Source: Ophioderma brevispina (Eukaryota > Echinodermata > Ophiuroidea > Amphilepidida > Ophiodermatidae). From it: DNA of 64,000 bases. The DNA is taken from assembly GCA_023653785.1 (NCBI GenBank), contig JAMKCH010022319.1:1-64000 (forward strand), read 5' to 3'. A model generated the notes under the pieces. The model saw nothing but the letters and a program-made list of their open reading frames with translations. It was not told where the DNA came from and made no database searches. Shown piece after piece: positions 34,936-47,234 of the stretch (position 1 is the first letter of the stretch; every line of letters begins with the position of its first letter). The position numbers and the translations under genes are program-made.

Positions 34936-35240
34936 TTAGAAATTCCAAGATCTTACCTTATTCTTCTTCTTTACTGCGCTGCTCTGCTCTCCAATGATTG
35001 CCTCTAAGACGGATGCAGGCTTGCGCTCTCTTTTCCATTTCAATAATCGACTTGCGAACCATCCCTGACCGTCGGATGCTTGCAAAGGCAGCGGAGTTCT
35101 GACAAGTTTGCTAGTGGTCCCCTGTTTATACCATTCACTCTTTAATGTTCCCCACAGGGCGAAGTCTAGCTGGGTCAAATCTGGTGATTAAGGCGGCTAT
35201 TCGACAGCATGTCCCATATTCCAACAACACGGTTTGGGAA
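34936..35240 (-). pseudogene. Mariner-type (DDE) transposase C-terminal remnant
   Basis: Pieces on the minus strand read ITFPKPCCWNMGHAVE, a stop, PP, then SPDLTQLDFALWGTLKSEWY and, after a frameshift, SIIEMEKRAQACIRLRGNHW. These match the end of mariner-like transposases (WPPRSPDLTPLDFFLWG, then MxxRAQLCIxxxGxH). The SPDLTxLDF Asp is the third residue of the catalytic triad. The upstream catalytic part is missing. A segment of the C-terminus is repeated in inverted orientation at about 35240-35310. Confidence 0.65.
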
Positions 35241-37580
35241 AAGTTATTTCAAGAAAGCGCAAGCCTGCATCCGTCTTAGAGGCACCAAGTTCAGGGCAGA
35301 TAGAGCAGCGCAGTACTCGCTTGGCTCCCACTAGGGGGCGTTGAGTAGTATTGAACCAGAACCAGTAAAGAAGAAGAATGAGGTGAGATTTTGTAAGTTT
35401 ATTCACATCACTTTATAATAATTGAAACTAACCTTTTCAATATCAGAACTGACCAAGAACAAAAGAAACCATAAACAAAAGAATGTGCTTGACGAACGTG
35501 TATTGTTTAAAGACAACTAAAACAGTAACAATCCGTTGATAAAATGAAAAAGTGGTGTAAATTTTCAATCGGCCATAACTTGCTCAATGCTTGTCCTTTT
35601 GGAAAGATTTTTTCGGTGTCGGAATCCTAACGAAATGCACTTTCCAGATATGTATCAATTTGTATGGTGAGGGTTCTCACTGGCTTAGGAATATTTTCAG
35701 GATGGGGTGGGGTGGGGTGGGGGTGATTACTTGAAGGGTGATGGAGGCGGAGGCCTCCGCGAGGTGCGAAGCGCTGAGTGGGGAGAGTGCGGGGGTTGGG
35801 GGATTTGGAATTTGATGTTTTGGTAAAAAAGTGTTAAAATTATTGGGAGAGCTCAAGGGTACTCGAGCCCCCAAAATTATCGGGGTGCCATGGAGGTTCC
35901 TGCTTCCAAAGCCTATGAACTAGAACCTTGAACAGGCATTAAAATAAATGAAGCTGTTAAGTAACACTGCATTCACCTCGTGCAAGACCATTTATTTTGT
36001 GTTGAGAGAGAATCGAACCCGATCGAACTGTTTTGTAAATAGTGCTGCCAGTTCGAGGCTCTCCCAGTCAATCAGGAGGTCACGCCAACGTGCGTTATTT
36101 TCTTGTACACGGGAAGACAATACAATTGCCGTGACCTCAATAGCTGGTCGAAAACGCTCTAGAAAATGTCCTGATTTGAGGTCCAAAATACCTGAATTCA
36201 TTTTAAAATCATGTATTATTGTTGCGGAATGTCAACTACATATCTAAGTTGGTCTAATATGACGTGAAAGGGTGTTTGCGGGTTAAAAACAACGAATTAA
36301 AAGCGACGGATTTTAAGTTTTGAAAAAGCGTGGTCTCTGAAGTTATAGAAATCCCATAAAATTTTAAAGCATCCCAAATCATTAATTGAATTGTGTGCTA
36401 CAAAAAAGTCTGCGTACGTGTTACTCTATCTCTTTTGAGAAAGCGAAGACCACGGAAAATGTATAACCTTACATTTACTGGCATCACGGAATTGAAATCC
36501 CATATGCTTATAACATGGACCTGATTTCCATCGATTTTAACTGCAGACATGTGCAGGGAATGTGGACAATAGCAAGGTCGTTGGCCTATTGTATTTGTGA
36601 AAGCCCATGTAAAATGACCCTGTTCAATTTTTAGTGCGAACAATAGTACTTGGGTGACCTGCCGACTGACTGCTCCCTGCTAATGGCGAAATCGTGCAAA
36701 GAGCAATAGGCCTACTTACTGTAATATTTTGTTGTGGAAATCACAAGTCGATTTTGGTGCTTGTTGATATAGATAGAGGTTCCATGTCGTTCGGTATGAT
36801 CTAGCAAAGCAAGCATATGCCGATGATCGATTAAGCATCGACAGGCGACAGAAATACGCCATCTTGTTGTTAGTTGTCTTCAATATCGCTTTATTTTTTT
36901 TTTATCTCATATCACAAAATGTTGACCCAACAATATCATTATTCCTGTACGCGTTGAATGCAAGCCATGTCACAGCTGAGGGTACAAAAGGTCGGTGTAT
37001 ATGATAGAAGCGTTTGAAACTGTTCTTTTAAAGTACATGTTCAAGGTCACAAATTTTGTTATCCGCTCTGAGCACGCGCTGCGCTATAAGTTGAACTCGG
37101 ATTTTTAAAGGCCGATTCACAAATTTCTAAATGTAATTATTGTCGGGTCGCCTTAGCGACCCGCCTATAGATATCACTGCCCTCAAAATTGCGAATGAGT
37201 CTATTTCAATTTGAAACATATAGGATCCCTGTCTGAAAGCTTCTGAAGGTCATTTCATTAAATGTTTTTCTTTTATGAAAATGATCTACGTCCTACTATT
37301 AATTTTGGAGTTCTAGTGTTGGGTGTGTATTGCGATGCAATTTCAGACAAAGAATAAAATCATTGCAGGTTTCAAATGGTCTTAAAAAGCATTTCTTTTA
37401 TTTTAGTCTCTGCCAAGACTGGCTGGGAAATGGAGTTTGGCTAAAACGTTGCAGGGATAGATAAAGGGTGAGTAACGAATAGGAGAGTTATAAGTAAGAA
37501 AATGATCAGGCCACGTAGAGTTACACTACGTAATGATTGAAGCTTTTACCATACATGTGTGGATATTGTTTAAGACGAAG
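35241..37580. other. Unassigned sequence with a G-rich run and small hairpins
   Basis: No gene recognised. At 35704-35723 four runs of 4-5 G could form a quadruplex. Near 35745 and 37143 there are short GC-rich inverted repeats (gggtcgccttagcgaccc at the latter). Open frames at 35948-36247 and 36398-36643 show no domain. This region was also searched by eye for the missing first dehydrogenase exon without success. Confidence 0.35.
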
Positions 37581-37589
37581 TTTTAGGTA

Positions 37590-38935
37590 TTAAACATCTT
37601 TATTTGAAATGATAGGAAGGTGTATGTAACCTACATTAAATTAAAGCTGGGGATTCAGTTTTAACACATTTTGCGCCCAATTGGGTGTTTTTTCTATTTT
37701 CTTTATTTGAAATGACAGGAGAGTTTTACGTACATCAAATTAAAGCTCGTAACTTAGGGATGCAGTTTTTACATATTTTGCGCCCATTGAATTGGGCGCC
37801 TTTTCTATTTTCTTTATTTGAAATGACAGGAAGGTGTAACCTACGTCAAATTAAAGCTTATAACTTGGGGATTCAGTTTTAACACATTTTGTGCCCAATT
37901 GGGCTTTTTTTTTTATTTTCTTTATTTGAAATGACAGGAGAGTTTTACGTACATCAGGGATCCTAAATAAATCGGGATAGGACACTTGATCAACGAAGTG
38001 GAGGCATACTGCATGAAATGTGATACTTATGGATTACCGGTCGTACGTGGCGCTGTGCCGCTACGTCATTCTGGTTACGTCATACTGCATAAATAATTAG
38101 GTGACTTATCGTAAATGGTGGCACTATTACTACGCCTGCGAATCGTCTATGGGCATTTTGTGCACACAGTGTCACCCGCCTGCGTATATCAAATCAAAGC
38201 CCTACGGCGGTACGGTAAGTACGTATAACCTGTTTCTAAAATTGAAAACGTAAATTGAAACCAGCGTTTGAAAATTCTCAAGACTGGAATAATACCGAAA
38301 TGCATTGTGGGAAAAGGGATGCGGCCCGTAGCGATTGCGTGTTCACTTTTCCGTGTTTGCAAGCACCGAAGTACCCGACAAAAACCTTCAATTTTCTCGC
38401 AAGGTTCTATAGGTTCAGACCCAATTACGGTACTTATTTAAAACAAAACATAGTAACGGACCCTCTGATGCAAAAATCTCCTTAGAACCCCTTCGTTTTC
38501 CGGAGATATATGAGATTTAGTTTCATTTGCATGCATTCGCTATGACGGACTGATAACGTTAATCTCTCGCGCAGTACTAATTTAGATAATATTTTTCGGA
38601 GTCTGCACCGCCGTATCAAAGCCCGTAACTTAGGATGCAGTTTTTACATATTTTGCGCCCAATTGGGCGCGTTTTCTATTTCCTTTATTTGAAATGACAG
38701 GAAGGTGTAACCTACGTTAAATTAAAGCTTGTAACTTGGGGATTCAGTTTTAACACATTTTGCGCCCAATTGGGCGTTTCTTCTATTTTCTTTATTTGAA
38801 ATGACAGGAGAGTTTTACGTACATCAAATTAAAGCTCCTAACTTGGGGATGCAGTTTTAACATATTTTGTGCCCAATTAGCCGCATTTTCTATTTTCTTT
38901 ATTTGAAATGACAGGAAGGTAAATTAGTGTTAAAA
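37590..38935 (+). repeat. Tandem array of about 105-bp units, interrupted
   Basis: The phrase ctttatttgaaatgacagga recurs near 37600, 37701, 37812, 37919, 38690, 38800 and 38898. Each unit has aaattaaagct, gggattcagttttaacac and cgcccaattgggcg, the last being a short palindrome. About 640 bp of unrelated DNA (37960-38610) interrupts the array and contains the interspersed repeat at 38201-38605. Confidence 0.85.
38201..38605 (+). repeat. Interspersed repeat inside the 105-bp array
   Basis: Direct copy of 16777-17148 (see there). It lies in the block that interrupts the tandem array, so it arrived after the array began to form or carried part of it. Confidence 0.75.
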
Positions 38936-39084
38936 TTAAGCTACAACTTAGTGAGGTCAAATGTCACACACAAAAGGTGACGGGAGATCAAGTTGTAAAC
39001 AAGGTGATGGTTCTAATGCAATCTATGATATGATCAAACATCTACGTTCTTTGGCAACGCTTTAGACCAGTTTTTCGGGACACT

Positions 39085-40300
39085 TTTTTGGAAAAAATAT
39101 TTTTCTCGTCGTTGATTAAATGGCACAATGAGGAAACACGATTCTCTCGCCAAACAATAAAGTATAGGAATTAAAAAACCACAACGAGAAAAGGAAATTC
39201 TCGTGCTTTTTCTCGCCAAACTTAAAATACAGAAGATTAGAAAAATATCCAAAAAGAGAATGTGATTCGTCACTTTTTCTCGCCAAACAATAAAATACAT
39301 TAAGGAATAAAAAAAAACGAAAAAAAGAAATCTTCTCGTACAAGAGAAATAGCCTCGATCCTTCTCCTCGCCAAACCCATATACAATACAATACATAAGA
39401 TAGTTAAAAAAAACACAACGAGAAAAGAAATTGTCATCACTTTTGCCGCCAAATACGAAAATACATACAAAATTGGAAAAAATCCACAACGAGAAAGCAG
39501 ATCTCGCATTTTCCTTCGCCAAACAATAAAAAAAATAAGAATAATAAAAAAAACACAAAGAGAAAGAAAGTTCTCGTCACTTTTTCTCGCCAAACAATAA
39601 AATACATAAGAATTAGAAAAAAAAAATCCACAACGAGAAAGTAGATCTCGTCCTTTTCCTCGCCAAACAATACAATCATAAGAAAAATTTAAAAAAAAAA
39701 CACAAAAGAAAAAAGAATCTCGTCACTTTTCTCTCCAAAAAATAAAAATACATAAGAATTAGAAAAAAACACAACGAGAAAAGAAATCTCGTCACTTTTA
39801 TCGCCAACAATTAAAATGCATAAGAATTAGAAAAAAAATCCACAACGAGAAAGTAGCTCTCGTCCTTCCTTGCCCAAACAATAAATAATAAGAATTAAAA
39901 AAAACACACACGAAAAAGAAATTCTCGCCAAACAATAAAATACAAAGAATAGAAAAAAATCCAAAGAGAAAGCAGATCTCCTCCTTTTCCTCATGCAAAC
40001 AGACAAAACATAAGAATTTTAAAACCACACAACGAGAAAAGAAAGTTCTCGTCACTTTTTCTCGCCAACATAAAGTACATAAGAATTAGAAAAATATCAC
40101 AACGAGAATGTAGATCTCGTACTTTTTCTCGCCAAACAATAAAATACATAAGAATTAAAAAAAACACAACGAGAAAAGAAATTCCTCGTTTCGCTTTTCT
40201 TCTCTCCAAACAAAAATATAATGAGAAAAACACAACGAGAAAAGAAATTCTCGGCACTTTTTCTTGCCAAACATAACATACATCAGAATTAGAATGTACA
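39085..40300. repeat. Minisatellite of about 75-bp units (ctcgccaaacaataaaa)
   Basis: Around 15 diverged units containing ttttctcgccaaacaataaa, atacataagaattagaaaaa and cacaacgagaaa...ctcgtc. The last two form a small inverted motif (cgagaaa/tttctcg). The array is open on the minus strand in several overlapping frames rich in Phe, Leu and Cys. These are by-products of the repeat. Confidence 0.85.
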
Positions 40301-41196
40301 GTTAAAAACCTGCTAGAGGGCGTTTGGGGGGCGAGATTTTGGCGAGAACAAAAATATCCTCGCCTAAATTCTTGGTCCTAAATCGTGCCAATAGTTTTTG
40401 CATAACATCTAATGCCTTGTCCATGGGTACTAGTCAATGTGTGAAATAGCTAAGCTCATATCGAGTTCTCATAATAAGAATCACAACTTTGTTCTAAATT
40501 CCGATCCGGAATTTTTTGTTACACACGGTATCCTATGGTACGTAATACTGTATATAAATGTTTACTGCACACAATAAAATATCGGATTCATCTCAAACTT
40601 TGGCAATGGTGCAATTAGGTTACTATCTTTAATTTTCTAGCGTGACTATTTATAAGTATTGACCAAACAAATTCATTTGAAATCTCTGAGGTCAGCCTTT
40701 AATATTGGCAAAGGATTGCCAGACATTTTGCCTCATGAATTATACTCTGTACTATACTATAAATGTAACCATTAACAGTTTAGGTGCCATTTTACGGCAA
40801 TATACCCTTAAAATGCGAAACCACGGTCATTTGGAAGAAAACGGGAAACGCGTGAAAATTGGCACTAAATTAGCTTGTGTAGACACAACCCTAATCATTC
40901 ATCAAACCAAACATACAAGAATGGATACACAGGCAATTGTAAAGAAACTAAAATTATACTATATCAGATTATATCATACAAAATCAATACTTCAATAAAT
41001 TCTTGCGACCTTTCATTGGAAGGTATATTTACTAACACTTTTTAAGAATGTTTTAATTTCTGTGAGTATGTAAGCGGTAACCTTGTCGTGAGCCAGCAGT
41101 ATTTAACTCATTGCACTCAGTTTACAACTCAATTTTTCATACGTGATAAATGTACAAACATGCGATCATTTGCATATCTTTTCAATTGTTATGTAT

Positions 41197-41409
41197 AGGA
41201 TAAGGCATTTGTGGAGTGCATTCGGGGATATGGATTGCCTGCTTGGAGGCATTAATAAATTAACATATCATTAGCGGGTGCCACTGTGAGCAAAAACGAG
41301 CGCTGTAGCGCTCGTTCTCACAGTGGCCCCGCTTATCCATATATTACTTTATTATGCCTCCAAGCATGCAATTAATATCCCCGACTGCACTCCACTAATG
41401 CCTTTCCTG
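41197..41409. mobile_element. Palindromic MITE (right copy)
   Basis: Same foldback element as 6364-6563. Arms include aggataaggcatttgtgg, gcttggaggcattaataa and the inner ccactgtgagc. The tip differs (aaaacgagcgctgtagcgctcgt), forming its own small palindrome. Confidence 0.8.
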
Positions 41410-42339
41410 TCATAAACCACATGAGCATTATTTTATACACCATCAAAACATAAATCGATATTACTAACTCTTTTTCTCTGATATATTTTGGATAACTTTT
41501 ACAAATTTATACTAGAAATATCGTAGTTCTACGAAATTTCCACAACACTGGTTGACTGGCATAAAAGCAGCAAGCATTGGGAGGGAAGTGTGAAAAGTTA
41601 TACAATGTATATTGATTGAAACTTCGATGAGTTACCAGCTTTAATAATAGGTTAGCTTATTAATATAATTGGCATGATTCCACGGAACGTAGCGATTAGC
41701 ATTAGTCCAATACTTTACGTCAACACCATCGGATTTGGATAATACGCAATCGATTTGCATGCCGATATTATTCATTAAGTTCTGATGTATCGCATCTATT
41801 TGTATAGGTCAAAATCGTCGGTTATTAACAACGCAGATTTTAAAATAGAATTGTAGGACTACTACTGCGGTAGAGTTCTTGTTTTTTAACACCATAGAAT
41901 AAATTTCTATTTTAAGGTATATACTCCGTAGTGAGTGTCAATCTGATTCTTTCCCCTTTCGAAAAGCCACATAACCTGGGGGGTTGTGGTAATGAGTTCT
42001 GGCTTGGTATTATTGGCATTACCATCGGCAATGAACGTTCAAGCGCTTTTCACTTGAGGGGGGGAATAAAAAGCATGCGTGTGCGCATGCATTATTAAAA
42101 ATTCTATGTTATTAATGGACACGCCTGATAATGCACGCGCAGATTTCAAAATCGGGGCAAATTTGCACGCATGCATATTCAAATTCGAGGTAGGCGTGGC
42201 ATTCGCGAATATAATGTTACGCGAAAAAACAAAGAAAAAAAAAACCATCGGAAAAATAAATGCTCTAGTGGTTTATTGGACCACACTCTTATTATTGCCT
42301 TCGTTCACTTTTTATTTGCTCTGGGCAATATTTCAGCCC

Positions 42340-43790
42340 AGTATGCTTTATCTAGCGGACAAGATAGCTCAATCGGGGTAGTGCTCGGACTCCCACTGTA
42401 TTTGATCATCCAGCGTTAGCGTGCGTTCGAGGCCCGTTTGAGATTTTCAAGGCTTTATTGTAATTTCACTGGACAAGAAATTAACCGGTTGGTTGTCTCG
42501 ATTACCCATGCGTATTGGGGAAAAAAGGTCCGGCTGTATGGCAAGCTCCCACGTATCAAATCAGGCGAGTTTCATGCGGATGTATAATCGAGTTTACCCC
42601 GCTTATGTCGAGTTTACAGCTCTGCCTATCCAGTTTGAACTTCTATGTGCCGAAGTTTTAGAAATTGTCCAGAATAAATCATGCCGAGCTTTTTAATAAA
42701 ACATGGACCATGATTTTTTCACAACATGTGCAAACTGGAAATGGATTTTTTTTCTCAACATGAGCCAAAAAATCGACATGATTTTTCTCAACATGAGCAA
42801 AACTCGACATGATTTTTTCTACACATGGAGCAAATATCGACATGATTTTTGTTTTACCAAATACCCAAAAAAAATCATGTTCGAGTTTCCTCATGTTGAG
42901 AAAAAATCATGTCGGGATTTGAAACTGGAATGATTTATGTCACTTCAACCACCAGATAGAGAAGCAAAAGCGTGTATAAGAGGCAACACATGGACATATA
43001 CGCTGTAAACTCGACATATAACGTGCCACCACTCGAACATTATGGCGAGGGAAAACCTCGATTTACACAGCGCCGTGAAACTCACCCAATGCGCCGGGAA
43101 AAAAAACTCGCCATGATTTGAACTGAGCGTAAGAAACTGACATTGAGTTATTGTCAACAAACTCACCATTTTATAGAAGAAGCACAACGGCGATGTTATG
43201 AGGGCAAAACTGGCCGATACGGCGCTGGTTAAAACTCGACATGATATAACGCTGCACCCATCGCACATATGGCGTGGGAAAAACTCGATACCACCAAGCG
43301 CGTGAAAAACTCGGACATGCGAGGGAAAAAAACTCGCATGATTTGATAACGGGAGCGTAAAAAAACTGGAACTGATTTTCTGTCAAAAACTCCATATAGA
43401 GAGCACCAATCGATGATAAGAGGGCAAACATGGACAGATAGGCGCTTGTAAACTCGGACAATTATAACGCTGCAACCACTTTCGGACAGAATGGCGAGAA
43501 AAAACTCGATACACAGTGCGTGAAACTCGGGGACATGCCTGCGCGGGAAAACTCGCCAGATTTGATACGTGGAGCTAGCCATACGGCTGCGATTGGGTAT
43601 CTCGATGTATGTTTTGCTGGATAAGGGAAAGCGCTGATCCCGATTTCAGCTCATCCCCTTGAAATGATGATAAAAAATGGTTTATGGTATGGTTGGGGCC
43701 ACAGTGATTCAGCGGCATTTGTTGGAAGCGTATAGAGGGCCAATAGCAGTAAAGGCGCTATATAAATCTTCTGCTATTTTTATTTATTTA
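42340..43790 (+). repeat. tRNA-derived SINE (right-arm copy), split by an insertion
   Basis: A box tagctcaatcgggg (42365-42378), B box gcgttcgaggcc (42423-42434). The body stops at about 42543, resumes at about 43577 and ends in a ggcgctatataaatc tail near 43755. The intact left-arm counterpart is 5080-5470. Confidence 0.65.
42544..43576. mobile_element. TIR-bounded satellite-bearing insertion within the SINE
   Basis: About 1.03 kb with inverted ends of about 28 bp: agctcccacgtatcaaatca at 42544 and the inverse ending gatttgatacgtggagct at 43576. Inside are short units (tcgacatgattttt with caacatgagcaaa, 42700-42920), then longer units of about 240 bp (42945-43560) containing aactcgccatgatttga and gggcaaacatggacagata. 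It is absent from the left arm. The open frames here are repeat by-products. Confidence 0.7.
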
Positions 43791-43799
43791 TTGTACTCT

Positions 43800-46700
43800 T
43801 TGTAGGCACCACCGGCCCTTTAGGCCCACTCAATTTATGAAAAATAATAGGTACACCTGGACCAAAAATTGCTACAGAAGGGTTTTTCATTGAGGTAAAC
43901 TAGCAGTAAAAAGACTCTCCCAAAAAAAACAACATATTCAAAAAGGTAGAAAAAAGGAAGCATGGCAAGGGACATCGGTTAATTTGGCATTGATCTATAC
44001 GTGACGTATTACGCCCATATTTCGACAAAGGGTTCAGGGGGGGCAGGGACACCAAGGTGAATGCCACTAAGTTTGGGGAAGGTTTATTTTGGGTGCCTGT
44101 AGAATTTCATTATAGGGGAAATATCCGCTTAAAAAGTTCGTTTTTTTGGGGTGGGACCAATTTCTTTTTTTAAACACCCAGATTATCGCCCCGTGCTGAA
44201 AATTGGCACAGAGAAAGAAGAAGTTAATTTAGGGAGGGATTTTATCTGGCGCTCACCAGGTTGAGCACCGACTAGATTTTTAGTAAAAAAAACCCTGTAT
44301 TTTGAATTTTCGCGCGTTTTCCCAAAAAATCACTCTAAATGACAAAGCCAATTTAAAAAATTTCGCCGTGTGGCCCTCTCCTTCTACTTCCATGGGGGGT
44401 TTTTGTTTACAAACACCCATCCACACATCAACAACAAAGTTTTTACGAGCAATCCGTATCGTTGTTATTTCAGCTGTATCAGGAGGGGGACGTAATTTCC
44501 CAATTTGACGGGGAAACGGTTTATTTTGTTTGGATCAAGAGGTGTCATGCACGGCATACGGTTGTTACGTGGGATGGAATGTGACGGAGAATCGATTCAA
44601 GGGTCCACCCGTTTCCGCAAGTTTGAATTACGATCAAGACAAACTTGAAAAGGAATTTCTCGATACTTGGAAAATGATAGTTAAAGATAGCTGACGCGGC
44701 GAGTGGTGGGTGTGTGTGAAGCAATTGACGAGGCTGCCTAGGACAGGGACCTTACGTAGTTTTTTGGGGACATTGAGTTGGCATGAATGAGGGTGAGTCG
44801 GTAAAGTGGAACTGCAGAAGATTGTAATGGATAGTTCTAACATGCCGAAATTTCAGAGACTCCGGGTACTAGGGCTAGCCCGAGCGAGGTTTTGTGCTCA
44901 CTCAATCATTCCGCATCCCATGTTATTTTGCGTTTGTAGGAGAACACGGGTAATGTAATTTTAGTAATTTCACTTAGTGGGACGAAATTTTCCATTTCGC
45001 CCACATACACAATTATTGTCATTTAGTTGCAATGCGTGGCAAGCCGGTGTACCCCCATCAGTGACCAGTCTGCTTAGCCATGCCATGATAAATGCATTTC
45101 TATAACAAGGGAATGGATCTTGGGACATGTCAATGATCCTCTGCTGTAATTATGTGCTAATCGTGCCCTCTGGTTCCTGACATATTTGTGGGGGAATTGG
45201 GCAGCAATTTGTGTTTTAAAACTTTTTAAAAAATTAGTAATTTAATAAACCATTTGGGGGCATTCAACCAGGACGCAATGATCAACAGCGCCTCACGGGG
45301 GGCTCGCACGATATCAAAAACCGTTCATCGGACCTGGCCACTGTGTACAAAGCATGGCAAAAAATATAGGTTATTTGTGTTGGTGTTGCCCGGTGTCTCA
45401 GGCCGTTTTACTAATCGGAAATACGTCACCACCCCCCGAAAGGTATATAGCTATAAATTGGATGTTTAAGGGAGATTTCCTTTTTCTGTTTGTATTTGAA
45501 CGTGTTTTTTGACATAAGGCTATGCCAGCAAAGGTGTTGTAGCACTTGCAATTGATATATTAAAGGGAAAATGATGGTCTTATTTCGAATGATGGTCGCA
45601 AATTTCCCGCCCCAAAATTAATTGCATTCTAGATGATTTTCAGACTGCAATCGGAATCTTTATTTAGCAAATTATTCCCCAGAGAAGTATTTATTCAAAG
45701 CAAACATTGGGTTCAAACTAGTTGCCGGGGGCCCCCCAATTTGCGAAGTGGATGGGTATTGTGCCTAGGCCAAGTGAAAAGTAGGGTCCTTTCCCCAGGT
45801 CCTTTCGATACATTGTTACCCAAAAAACGGGGGTTATTTCGGTACACAAGTGAAATAAAATGGGGGGTCAATCCAGTTTGAAAAACTTAAGGAGGGAAAA
45901 TGATGTTAAAAACCTGAAATTAAACTCTAGGAAGTGTCTCTTTCCAGAGTTCAAACTGGCCATGGGGAATTATAAAATTGCTGCCATGAAATTATAAATT
46001 TGGTAAAAATGTGCCCCGTAGGCTGCGAAAATGTTGGGAACTTTTGGGTGTCAAATTCTTTTACCAAAGTGGCTAATTTCTTATGCAAACTTACGATAAA
46101 AGTGGATCAAGGAAAGAAGAAAAAATGGGAGGCATTTAAGTATTTGAACAGTTTAAAAAAGGGGTCATTTTGTGAATAGCTGAGTAATAGGTAGGACAGC
46201 ATCATAAAAAGGCGGCCAAGACTCAAAGGAGTTAAAGAGCGTGGCATGATCGTTAATAGCATCGTCCCCAGACTCCAAGATTTTTACCGGAAAGTGGTCA
46301 AACATTTTTTGGGATTTGGAAAGAAAAACGTACTATCTTTCTTATTTACCCTGTGGAAATCCTAGGGGCTAAGGGCTATTTTGGTTCGGAATTATGAGCG
46401 AAAAGTGCCCATTTTGGTCGACCGAATATTAATTTTAACAAACATGATCGGGTAAGGAAAATTCATATTTTACAAGCTCTCACATGAAAAACCGGATTGA
46501 AATATCAAGCCAAAACTCTACAGATGGGGATTTTGAGAAGGTGGAGAGTATTTCTATCAAGGATGAAAAACGGTTATTTTACTTAAATCGGGGTCGTTCC
46601 CTTCTAATTTATTGTATAATAACCAAAATATAGGCAAAAAAAGGGCACATAGGTTGATGCCAAATTAGAATGTCTGCCCATGCTTCCTTTTTCTACCTTT

Positions 46701-46800
46701 TGATATGTTGTTTCGGAGGGTTTATACAACAAGCTACAGCAATAAAACCTTTCAGTAGCAGTTTGGTCCAGGTCATACCCGTAGATTGAGTGGACTACTT
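43800..46800 (-). mobile_element. DNA transposon with long TIRs (right copy, enlarged)
   Basis: Mirrored copy of 3215-5065. Inverted ends at 43800-43990 and 46640-46800 share ggtagaaaaaaggaagcatg and ttgctacagaagg. About 1.4 kb at 44040-45490 has no counterpart in the left copy: either an insertion here or a deletion there. No transposase was recognised in that extra part, so it is not clearly an autonomous parent. Confidence 0.55.
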
Positions 46801-47234
46801 TCATAAAAAATTAGTAGTAATTACACATGATTCTCAATGGGCGAACTTTCTTAGGAAAAAGGAAGCCAATTTTACTATCTGTCAAAAATTTTCTGATATT
46901 ACAAAAATTTAACGGATAAAACTCGTTGACCACCAGGACCGCAAACTTCAGTAAGAGGGGACCTCGGCCAGTTAGTGGACTGATTAGGCCGGGCCGCAAT
47001 TCCTTCCAGCCCATGAGGAGTCACTCCAGTTGCGTAGCTAGGGGAGGCCAAAGGGGTGACGTGCCCCGGGCGCCACCTCAGGTGGGCGCTGGAAAAATGG
47101 CGTTGGGGAAAATATAAACATTGACAAAAAAGAAAAACCAATTACCGTTGTGTGGATATTGTTGTGTCACAGGGGACAAGATAATTGAATTAATTCGAGA
47201 GGCTCTCAGAAAGGCACTCAAAAATATGCTAAAA

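Noticed and set aside
39034..40279. Several long overlapping minus-strand open frames rich in Phe, Leu and Cys
   Set aside because: All are translations of the 75-bp minisatellite in different frames, with the same phrases recurring every unit.
39085..40300. Regularly spaced repeats resembling a CRISPR array
   Set aside because: Units are contiguous and diverged with no unique spacers, no cas genes are present, and the window is eukaryotic.
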